DNA of 64,000 nucleotides from Chelonoidis abingdonii. Taxonomy: Eukaryota > Chordata > Testudines > Testudinidae. Shown here piece after piece: positions 11,801 through 23,800 of the stretch. The notes below the pieces were generated by a model. The model worked only from the letters and a program-made list of their open reading frames with translations. It searched no databases and had not been told where the DNA came from. Position numbers and translations under genes: made by a program. The stretch lies in the NCBI RefSeq assembly GCF_003597395.2, contig NC_133771.1, positions 140,012,999 to 140,076,998 on the forward strand. Direction: 5' to 3'. The number at the start of each line of letters is the position of its first letter. Position 1 is the first letter of the stretch.

Positions 11801-14800
11801 GTTTAACAAGAATTTGTAAAAATGCTTTTTCATTTTCCCTGATTTCTGTATTATGTAATGGCAAAAAACTTATGTCAAATTCTTTGATCAATATCTAGCT
11901 TTAGTTAGATTTCTAAAAGCTTTTCAAAACTCTGCTTTAACAGAGACGAGTTTGTTTGTTTGTTTGTTTATTTATTTAAAATAAATTGCTGAGAACTCTG
12001 TTTCTGGCCATTCCCATGCATTGAATGGAATCCAAACACCTCAGCATTCCTCTAGTGCTTGAGAAGTTGAAAGTGAAATTGACAGACCTATAGAGTTTAA
12101 CTGTTTTGTACTTCAGTGAATTGCAAAAGGTAAACAAACAAATGGCGAAAAATTATATTGGATTTCAAAATGATTTTTCAGTGTTAATAGTCCATGGTGG
12201 TGATATTAGTAATCAAGCTAACTGGTTAAGGGAAAAACAGAATGTCCCTTCTGTACTCTGGAAGAAAACAAAAAATCATCACTGATGATCATTTGCAGAT
12301 GACCTAAAATTGGGGAAATGGTAAATAAAGAAGAGGACAGGTCACTGAATCGAGCAGTCTGGATTGCTTGGTAAAGTGGGCACAAGCAAACAATATGCAT
12401 TTTAATACAGCTAAATGTAAATGTGTACATTTAGAAACAAAGTACAAAGGCTGTACTTATGTGATGGGGGACTCTGTCCTGGAAAGTAGTGACTTTGAAA
12501 AAGAGTAGGGGTCATGGATAATCAGCTGAACATAAGCTCCCAATGTGACGTTGTGGCAAAAAGAGCTAATGGGATGCTTGGATGCAGAAACAGAGGACTT
12601 TTGAGTATGAGCAGAGAAGTTATTTTACCTGTGTTTGGCACTGGTGCAACTACTGCTGCTATACTGTGTCCAGTTCTGGTGCCTACAATTCAAGAAGGAT
12701 GTTGATGAATTGGAGGGGATTCAGGAACACCCATGAGAATGATTAAAGGATTAAAAACTATGCCTGTGATAAGCTAATTAGATTCAGCTCTTTGAGTCTA
12801 ACAAAGGGAAGGTTAAGGGATGACATGATTTAGTCTATAAGAATTGACATGGGGAACAAATAGTCTTCAGTCTAGCAGAGAAGCATATAACACGATCCAA
12901 TAGCTAGAAGTTAAAGCTAGACAAATTCAGACTGAAAATGAGGTGTAAATTTTATACTGAGGGTAATTAGCCATTGGAACAATTTACCAAGGGTCATGGT
13001 GGATTCTCCATCACTGACCATTTTAAAATCAAAATTGGATATTTTTCTAAAAGATCTGCTCTGGGAATTATTTTGAGGAAGTTCTGTTATACAGATGGTC
13101 AGATGAGATGATTGCAATGGTCCCTTCTGTCCTTGGAATCTATGAATGGTCTAGCATAGTGTATGTCTTTCCCACAGTGTCTGTCTTGTCATATGGGAGG
13201 ACTGTGAGACTGATGAATTCACCATTTCTGTAGAATAGCTCTGTGATACTGTCCATTTGTTTGAAGTATGAGTATGGTTCTCCCAGTTAGTAGTGCCACA
13301 TGCTATTACTCAGTCATGGAACAATTTCAAGTTCGAGCTGAGACAAGAAATTAAAAGCAGGTAAAGACTGCGGTTCTAAAATCTTAGGGACTTGCACAGT
13401 TTAGTGTGTGAAGGATTGTGGCTTTAGTATTAATAACAGTAGTGTTTTGGTGATGTGATTTTGTTTTTTACTCTCCTCCATTCCAAGCAATGGTGTCATG
13501 TGGCTAGCAATGTTTACTCTTTTATTCTTCCTCTAGTGATGAAGTATTTCAGACTAAGGACAAAGGCCTTCGTCAGATGTTCTCTAGGCTCTTGATAAAG
13601 GTTGCTCTGGTTGCACCAGAAAGTTAAGCCCAGCTGGCTTCTAAATTGCTTGTCCTATGCAACACTATTTTCTCCTCCCAAGTTACCTAAATGCAGTCAA
13701 ATAAGAAACTTATCACTCAGGGAGCAGAAGTCTCAAGAGTTACCATGACTGGGCAACAAAACGGCAGATGAAATTCAACGTTGATAAATGCAAAGTAATG
13801 CACATTGGAAAACATAATCCCAACTATACATATAAAATCATGGGGTCTAAATTAGCTGTTACCCCTCAAGAAAGATCTTGGAATCATTGTGGATAGTTCT
13901 CTGAAAACATCCACTGAGTGTGCAGTGGCAGTCAAAAAAGCAAACAGAATGTTGGGAATCATTAGGAAAGGGATAGATATAAGACAGAAAATATCATAAT
14001 GCTTTTGTATAAATCCATGGTATGCCCACATCTTGAATACTGCATGCAAATCTGGTTGGCTCATCTCAGAAAAGATACATTAGAATTGGAAAAGGTACAG
14101 AAAAGGACAACAAAAATGATTAGGTGTATAGACCTGCTTCCGTATGAGGAGAGATTAACAAGATTGGGACTTTTCAGCTTGGAAAAGAGATGACTAAGAG
14201 GGGATATGATAGAAGACTATAAAATCATGACTGGTGTGGAGGAAGTAAATAAGGAAATATTATTTACTCCTTCGCACAACACAAGAACTAGGGGTCACCA
14301 AATGAAATTAATAGGTAGCAGGTTTAAAACAAAAGGAAGTATTTCTTCACACAGTGCACAGTCAACCTGTGGAACTTGTTGCCGGAGGATGTTGTGAAGG
14401 CCAAGACTATAACAGGGCTCAAAAAAGAATTAGATAAGTTCCTGGAGGATAGGTCCATCAATGACTGTTAGCCAGGATGGGTAGGGATGCAAAACCATGC
14501 TCTGAAGTGTCGGTAAACTCTTTGGGCCAGATGCTGGGAATGGGTGACGGGATGGGTCACTTGATGATTACCTGTTCTGTTCATTCCTTCTGGGAAACCT
14601 GGCCTTGGCCATTGGTGGAAGATAGGATACTGGGCTAGATGGACCATTGGTCTGACCCAGTATGGCCATTCTTAAGTTTTTATTCATGGTCTTCTCCATT
14701 GCCTTTCTAAAAGTGAAACATTACTTTTGTGCTACTAGCTTATCATGTTTTTTTATTTGACAAAAAAATTGCATCATTGCTTTTGTGAAAGGCACGTGTG

Positions 14801-17800
14801 TAAAAGACCTATTTATATTGTACATATACTCTCCTGGAAAAGGATATGAAGGGGTTAGGGCTGTCAAGCAATTAAAATAAATTAATCTCGCGATTAAACA
14901 ATAATAGAACATCATTTATTTAAATATTTTGGGGTGTTTTCTACATTTTAAAATATATTGTTTTCAGTTACAACACAAGATACAAAGTGTATAGTGCTCA
15001 CTTTATTTATTTTTATTACAAATATTTGCACTGTAAAAAACAAATGAGTATTTTTCAATTCACCTAATACAAGTAGCGTAGTATGATCTTTATCATGAAA
15101 GTTGAACTTACATATGTAGAATTATGTACAAAAAAAACTTGCATTCAAGCGCAAAACAGTATAAAGCTTTAGAGCCTAAAAGTCCACTCAGTCCTACTAC
15201 TTGTTCAGCTAATCGCTCAGACAAACAAGTTTGTTTATATTTGCAGGAGATAATGTTGCCCGCTTCTCATTTACAAGGTTACCTGAAAGTGAGAACAGGT
15301 GTTCAAATGGCTCTGTTGTAGCTGGCATTGCAAGATATGTGCCAGATGCACTAAAAATTCATATATCCCTTCATTCTTCAACCACCATTTCAGAGAACAT
15401 GTCCATGCTGATGATGGGTTTGGCTCGATAAGGATCCAAAGCACTGCAGACCCACACATGTTCATTTTCATCATGTGAGTCTGAAGCCGCCATCAGAAGG
15501 CTGGTTTTCTTTTTTGATGGTTCAGGTTCTGTAATTTTTGTATCAGAGTGTTGCTCTTTTAAGACTTTTATGAAAGCATGCTCCACACCCTGTCCCTCTC
15601 AGATTTTGGAAAGCACTTCAGATTCTTAAACCTTGGGTCGAGTGCAGTAGCTATCTTTAGAAATCTCACATTGGTACCTTCTTTCCGTTTCGTCAAATCT
15701 GAAGTAAAAGTGTTCTGAAAACTAATAACGTGCTGGGTCATCATACAAGACTGCTATAATATGGAATATATGGCAGAATGCGGGTAAAACAGAACAGGAG
15801 ACATACAATTCTCCCCCAAGAAGTTCAGTCACAAATTTAATTAAGGCATTCTTTTTTTAACAAGTGTCATTGACATGGAAGCATGTCCTCTGGAATGGTG
15901 GCTGAAGCATGAAGGGGCATATGAATTTTTTAGCATATCTGGCATGTAAATACCTTGCAATGCTGGCTATAGAAGTGCCATGCAAACATCTGTTCTCACT
16001 TTCAGGTGACATTGTAAAGAAGCGGGCAGCATTATCTCCCGTATATGTAAACAAACTTGTTTGTCTTGGCAATTGGCTGAACACATAGTAGTACTGAGTG
16101 GACTTGTAGGCTCTAAAATTTTACATTGTTTTGTTTTTGAGTGCACTTATGTAACACATTCTACTTGTAAGATGTGCTTTCATGATAAAGAGATTGCACT
16201 ATAGTACTTGTATGAGGTGAATTGAAAAATACTATTTATTTTATTTTTTACAGTGCAAATATTTGTAGTAAAAAGTGAGCACTGTACATTTTGCATTCTG
16301 TGTTGTAATTGTTGTAAATCCGTATATTTGAAAATGTAGAAAAATATCCAAAATATTTAAATTTCAATTGGTATTCTGTTAACTGTGCAGTTAAAACTGT
16401 GATTAATCAAGATTAATTTTTTAATTGCAATTAATCGCAATTATTTTTTGAGTTAATCGCATTAGATAACTATGATTAATTGACAGCCCTAGAAGGGACC
16501 CATGCTGAAAGGTGCTTTATGGCCTCCTCTCCTGTTGACTTAACCATGATTGATTTGATAGTGAGTTACTATTATTATTACAGTAGTGCCTATGGCCAGC
16601 CAGGAGTGTTCAGACTGTGCAGACAGATTAGTAGATGGTCCCTGGCCTGAAGAGCTTATCTGCTAATTAGACCAGACTGACACAGGGTGGGGGAAGTAGA
16701 GTGAACAGTGTGATGGTGTCAAATGGCAGGTTAGTTTCATAATTTTTTTTTTTTTGGGCGGGGGTGTTGCTTTACTTAGGATAGGCTTAGCTAAATGGAA
16801 AGAAAAGGGAAGTGGGCGAGGCGATGGGGTAGGGGAGTAGATAGTGAGAGGGGTGGATGTGAAGAGACTGAGAGAGGGGGAGTGTTTGAGCAAACAGCTA
16901 GTCAGCACAGAGAAAGTTTCAACTGTAGGAAATTCTCAGAATGCGGAGAGGTCCCTCCTTTGGCTATTTCTGCTTCAACTGGCTGGAGTCCTTGGCTGGC
17001 TCCTCTCTGCAGTTTTCCCCTGAGGTCAGACTGGGGAGGAGGAGGGCACCATCTGGGTCCTAGTGCTCCCATAATGTGGTAGGAGCTTCGTCTCTTTAAT
17101 GGAAGTAGAGCATGTTCGACACTTCTCAGAGTTGGGCTTTGAGGTTGCTATCCCAGCTTACTCAAAGGTTAATTGGGAACTGGACCACATGATCTTTGAT
17201 AGCAAAGCTTATGGATACCAAAAAGAAGCATATCCTGAGAGAGATGTTTCTTTGATTTAAATTATTTTAAGGATTACAGTGATCTTGTATTGTTTAAAAT
17301 GATTCATTAAGCTAAACCAGTGACAAAATGATCATACCTGATTTGCAGTTCCTTGAGCATTAAGTTGGATAGGAATCAGGTGTCTGCTAGCGAGTACAGA
17401 CACACTGCCACTGTTTGGGTCCCCTTTTAAATTAGTAGAAAAGCTTGTATTTTCTATATAGATATTAACTTAACTGTAATTAGAAATTGGCAAAATCATT
17501 GCTCACTAGATGTGTGTGCAGAGAATGAATTGGATTTCTTGTCTGATAAATTAAAATTAAATACAAATGCTCATGTTACAGAAGTGGCATCATAATACAA
17601 TAGATGCTTGTTTGCAGCAACACCTTGTAAGAGCAACCGCCACGTACAAGCAACATTTCCCCAGGGAACACTTTTGCAATTGTGAATTGTCAACACTCTC
17701 CATAACAGCAACAGCTGCTTAGGGAGTAACATCGCAAAAGGGCACTGGTATATTGCTACTAATGAAAGTCTACTGTAATTATCTTTAGGTCAGAGCTACA

Positions 17801-20800
17801 TAGCTCCTTCTAATTCCCCTCCCTGGTTTGAGCTTGGAAATGTCAAGTTCAAATAACCTCTATCACTTTTCATCCTACCCATGACATAATCTGTCTTCAT
17901 CTCAAATTCTCTTATCCACTTACCTAGCTTCTTCAAACTCAGTAATCAAGAGGCCAAAACTGCTATCTGTAATTTCTGAACTCCACTTTTCTATCCCTTC
18001 TTCACTTACACATGATACATATGCACCCTGTACCTACTCATCCTTCCTCGACCTTTCTTTTTTCTCATCATTTCATCATCCATGACTGTTTGTTACAAAC
18101 TTTCTCTTTTCAGCTGACCTTTCATATCTTGTTCTTGATCATCTGTCTCTCACCTGCTCTCTTAGGGTATGTCTACATGGCAGTTAGACACCTGCAGCTG
18201 GCCTGTGCCAGCTGACTCAGGCTCATGGGGCTGTTTAATTATGGTGTAGATGTTCGGGCTCAGCTGCAGCCGCAGCCCGAGCTCTGGGACCCTCCCACCT
18301 CACAGGCTCCTAGAACTCAGGCTCCAGCCCGAGCCCAAACATCTGAACTGCAGTTAAATAGCCCAAGCCCCATGAGCCTGAGTCAGCTGAAATGCACCAG
18401 CCCTGGTTTTTTAATTGCAGTGTAGACATACCCGTAGGCCCCTGCTGTACCTTCTCCGGCATGATTCCCTGCAATTCTAGTCTCTTCACCACCTAACCCC
18501 GCAGAGAACATTGCTACCTCTGGCATCATGTGATCCCCTAGTATAATATTAAATGAATGGGTTTCTGTAGACAGTCATGCTCTTAGTGCATTGGTAAGGA
18601 GGCACTTCAAAAAAAAATAAAATAAGAATAATTGAACTTTGCCAATGTCACATCTAGGCCAAGCTTTACACCTCAGTTCCAGGAATCTCTGCATACAATG
18701 AATAGAAAGCCTTTCTGGAATGTTGATGCTCTAATACGTATCGACAGTTTATACCCACTGAAAACTCCATGCAGGCGCTGTTTGCTTTTCCACCTGTTTA
18801 TCTTTCAGTTCCTTCAAAAGTCTTTCTTTTTATAAGCTAAGTAAAGCAAGTTGTGTTGAAATTTAAACAACAACAAAAAAAGATTAGGGTCGGCTAACGA
18901 GAAGTGTCATGATGATGGTCATTGTGTGGTAGAGTCTGTCAGGATGGTGTGCTGTTTTGTTCAGACAGTTTTCTTTTTTAAAAAAAAAAATCCAGTTTTG
19001 CAGTTCTTTTCCCTTTTCATTGCAGTGGTCATTTATCAATGAGCTTGATAAGCTACAATGTTTGCAGTCATTGCACTGTCAGAATAATCCTTTGATGGGC
19101 ACAGAGAAGAACCCAGAGACAGTCAGGCAGCTTATCATTGCCAAAATAGACCAATTAAAGTTTCTGAACAAATCTGAGGTATGTGGTGGTTTTTTCAACA
19201 AATCACACAAAGGGTTCTGGAAAAAGTATCACTGTAAAAGCATTTGGGAAGGTGGGAGGATGTCTGGCATTTCTTCCCTGTCTCAATGAATGTGTGTGTA
19301 TAGCTGGAAACCTTCAGTTTGAAAATGGACAGAGTCAGGAAACCCTGGATTCTGTTCTTAGCTTTGCTATTAACTCATTGTAACCTTGGGCAAGGCATTT
19401 AGGGTAAATTTTTCAAAAATACCAAAGTCCTATTGATTTCACAAATGGATCTTTTGTCCCCCAACTTTTGAGTTAAATAGGTTTAACAAAACCATTGAAA
19501 GTAGTTTGCCATTTTTTCTTTCCCCCCTTTCAGGTCAGAAATTATAACATGTGTACACATGACTTCAGTGTTGTCCTTTTCAAAATACAGTATCGTATTA
19601 GCTGATGCTGGGAGATGTTGAAAATATAAAGAGAACTTTCAAAACCACATGACTTGTTCCATAGTTAAGAAATCATTGTGCTCTGAGTGTTCATACCTCA
19701 TGATATTGTTTTCAGACTGTGCTCTGAGGACATTCATAAAATCATAGAATGTCAGGGTTGGAAGGGACCTCAGGAGGTCATCTAGTCCAACTCCCTGCTC
19801 AAAGCAGGACCAATCCCCTGATTTTTACCCCAGTTCCCCAAATGGCCCCCTCAAGGATTGAACTCGCAACCCTAAGTTTAGCAGGCCAATGCTCAAACCA
19901 CTGAGCTATCCCTCCCCTTCGTTGACTAAACTGAGTCTGAATCGGTTGTGGGAGTTGAGATTTTTTCAGACTATTTACAGTTTTATAAGGTGCTGAACAT
20001 ACAAGTAACTAATATATAGGAATCTTGACTCTTGAAGGATCATGAACTTGTTTTTTTGGAAATGTAGTTTAGTGCCAAAGTAAGTGTTTTGTACGTGTCA
20101 ATATAGATCTTTCCTGATGAAAGAAAGGGAGCAGAGCTTGATTATCGCAAAATGTTTGGCAATGACTGGATAATGGCTGGTGGGAATCAGAATCCAGACA
20201 AAAACAGACCAAATGAGGAATTTCTTACTGCTCATCCTAGGTACCAGTTACTCTGCCTTAGTAAGTACAGTGGAGGTGAAATGAAGATTTCCCTGCTTTG
20301 GTATTATGTGTGTTCTGATGTTTTAAGTGTACAGAGGTCGCAGAGATCTTTTAATTACACCACTACCTCGATATAATGCCACCTGATATAACACGAATTT
20401 GGATATAATGCAGTAAAGCAGTGCTCTGGAGGGTCAGGGCTGCGCACTCTGGTGGATCAAAGCAAGTTCAATATAACACGGTTTCACGTATAACGAGGTA
20501 AGATTTTTTAGCTCCCAAGGACAGCATTATATCGGGGTAGAGATGTATTTGTCCTTCTGTTCTGGGGGCCTCGTTTATTTTTTTTTTCAACTTACCGTAT
20601 TTGAAGAGAAAGGAAGAAAACAAAAGCAAGGTCAAGCAATATAAGGACCTTTCTGCCCACATGCTTCTACTGGGTTGGAAAAGGCCAGCATCCAGAACTG
20701 CAGGACAGTAAACAGTTCTGTACTCATTCTCCCAATCTCCAACGTTACTGCTTCTAAACAGCCCTCTGACACTGGAACTCTGCTTCTTTCCCTTTAAGTT

Positions 20801-23800
20801 TACAGTTTTTTCAGGACAGGAATATTAAGTTGTCATACTCACTGCCCTGCTGCAGTCCTGCACTGTCTGGGCAGTCAGGCAAGCTGACTTTAAGGAGCTA
20901 TTTACAGCCCACCTCCCCACCAGGACCTTCTGGTTGATTTCTAGGGGATGTCTCAGTAAGAACATGAGAGGGGCCATACTGGAGCAGACCAATAGTCCAT
21001 CTAGCTCAGTAGCCTGTCTTCTGACAGTGGCCAATGCCAGGTGCTTCAGAGGCAATGAATGGAAAGGGTGATCAAGTGATCTGTCCTCTGTGGATCATTC
21101 CCAGCTTCTGGCAACAAAGTTAGGGACACCTGGAGCATGCGGTTGCATCCCTGTCCTTCTTAATGACTCTTAGTAACTGTTTCCAGAAATTTCAACCAAA
21201 GGAGCACTCCACCAGGCTGGAGGTATGATCCTATGCCCTGGCAGCTCCTCCAACAATTTATAGGTTAAGTGCAGTTGAATTTCTTGTAAGACAAGAAGAT
21301 TCTGTAGAGTTAATGAAATAGCTTCTTTTGTATGTTGTCTTCTGATTTCTTGCATATCCAACCAAATTCTAATCCTCTATTTCTCATTACATAAGTAGCT
21401 CCTTGTTCCATTTTCCTTCAGTATTTAAAGTGGCAATGTCCGTATAATGTCCCTGATTATATCCCACTACAGTAAAGACAGACATAGGAGAGGCAACCTT
21501 CTCAGTCACTTTTTCAGCTCGCAAAAAGGCTTGTCGAGTCCAGTCCCTCAGACTGAACTTTGAATTGCATTGCGCTACTGATTGAACTGTCTTGCTGTCA
21601 AACTGTGACCCTTACTTTTGTGCTGTAGCTCCTTGGCCTTGCTTTACAACTACCTTCTTGCTTGGTTTTCTTTAATTTAGTCAATAACATTGTTCCGATA
21701 TATGCGACTACAAATACAGAAAGCACAGGAGCATGCTGGCCACAGCTGCACACAGACTGTTCCCAAAGTGCTCTCACTGCAGCTAAGAAATGGACATGAG
21801 TTGGAAAAGTGTTCTGGGTTCTGACAGACAGATGAATACTTTAGGCAGCCTATATTGCTTTTTAAATGCCCAGTATCCAAGTTGCTGTTCCATGCTGAAA
21901 AATATTTTCTATAAGCCTCGTTTTTTTTAAAAAGGTGGATTATTAAAATGAGTGAAATTATTCTCAGCAGATCAACTCCTGTAAACATGATAATACTAAT
22001 TGATGTTTTTAGCTCACAGCACTGCTGGAGCCCAGCTACTGAGCTCCTGGACTGCTTAGCTCCTATGGTAGCATAACAGTGAGAGGCGGCAAGAGTTTCA
22101 TGGTCATTGCATGACCTGGATACCATGTTGTCCCACAGACAATTACTGGGAAGTTTTCTTATGCAATGACTTAAACTGGAGAGAGAATTTTTAGCTGAAA
22201 TATCTGCACAACTTTCTTTTGTTCTTTCTGTTTCCCACTAATCTAGTTTTTCATTTGTGTGTGTTTTTTATTAACAGAATATGGTGCTCCTGAAGAAGGT
22301 GAACTGAAAAGACAACAGCCTTTCATTCTGAAAAATCAGCTGCTAAGTAAGAGGCCAGAAATTAATAAAATTATATATTTCGCATTTAAAATACTCTCCC
22401 TGGAGCAGTAAGGAAAAGGTGCTTTAAGTACCATTGAAGCCAATTTGTACACCAAAAGGAACAGTAAAGGGCACAAAAATTGCCATCCAGTTCATCTGGA
22501 AGTTGAAAACACTTCCCAGAAACAAACAAACAGTTAAGGCTCTATGGATGTATTTACAGATTTATTAGAATGGCACGTGTGTCAGGATCTCCCTTGTAAA
22601 AGTTCCCCCAACAGCCTTAACTCTGGTCCCACGTAGCTGCTTCCCAGAGTGTACAACTGTGACTTATCTGGATGTATGACTTTTTGAGACATTGGTGAAT
22701 TTTTGACAGTATGATCCCTGCAGACTTTTGGGATGCAGCAGGGAGGGTGAATACGAAGTAGTATGGTATTACAGCCATGGTAGGGTAGACTAGGCTACTT
22801 TGATCCTTCATGTCCCCTTATGCATGCCAGAAACACTCTGATCTGTGACAGCTAGTAGTTATAGCCTGCCTTGGGCTACAGAGCTAAGACCCAGGAGTCA
22901 GATTAATATCTGAAGGTGAGTGTAATTATCTTTTGCCTTTCCAACCAGAGCATTACTTTTTTAATTTTTGGGGTGGGAAGGCAGGCTCCAGATTCCAGCC
23001 ATAAGTTTGAGTCAGCCGGTCTAATGGGAAACAAAAGCCTTCGTTCTGCTGACTTGAACAGAAGTACCCATGATTTAGGACTTCTGTCTAGAGCAGTGGA
23101 TCTGTGCCAGTAGAAACCAAATATGCAGGTTAGGACTTCCACATACTATGGTTGTTGAATGTGATAGATTGGAAGGTCATTTATATAGATTTTTTTTTTT
23201 TTAATGCTGCCTAATATTCAACAGCCTCCCTTTTTATTGGGGGCTTGGGAGAGTGGCAGCCTGGGTTTTAGCTTTCTGGGATGTGCATTTCCAAATAAGC
23301 GAAAAATCATGTCAAAGTCTGCCTGGAAAAAGTAGTATTCCTCTCCTCAAAAGGGACATGATGACTTCCATCTATCTTAACTGGCATATTCACTGTTTGT
23401 GTTTGCAGTTCACTTAGCATGCAGGGAATTCCAACTTAGTAAGTGCCCAAAGGATTTATGCAAATTGTATTCATACTTACTTAACGAAACAGAAATTAAT
23501 GCCTGGTACCAGTCGATCTAAAGTTCGTATAATGGAATTGTGCTCAAACTTCAGTTACATTTCTCATTATGACTGACTTTGTCTAATTTTTTTAAAGCTT
23601 TGACAATTAAATGTCCAGACAAACCTGATCAGAAACCTATAGAGAAGAAACTACCAGGTAAGCACAGGAAAGTTAATTGTTTGAATGCCACTCCAGTTCC
23701 TTTGTGGTCTCTTCCCCCCTGCTGTTTTTTTTTTGTTTGTTTGTTTGTTTGTTTCTCCTCCCTTTCCTGAAGAAATCTGGAGGCAGCTGCTTCAGAATGC

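Noticed and set aside
19855..19908. Possible tRNA gene on the - strand
   Set aside because: Boxes A and B are present, but the sequence is fused to a CR1 tail and is a SINE, not a functional tRNA gene.
21677..22126. 149-codon - strand frame in a TBCE intron
   Set aside because: No domain, signal or splice context recognised; length is possible by chance in a 64-kb window.
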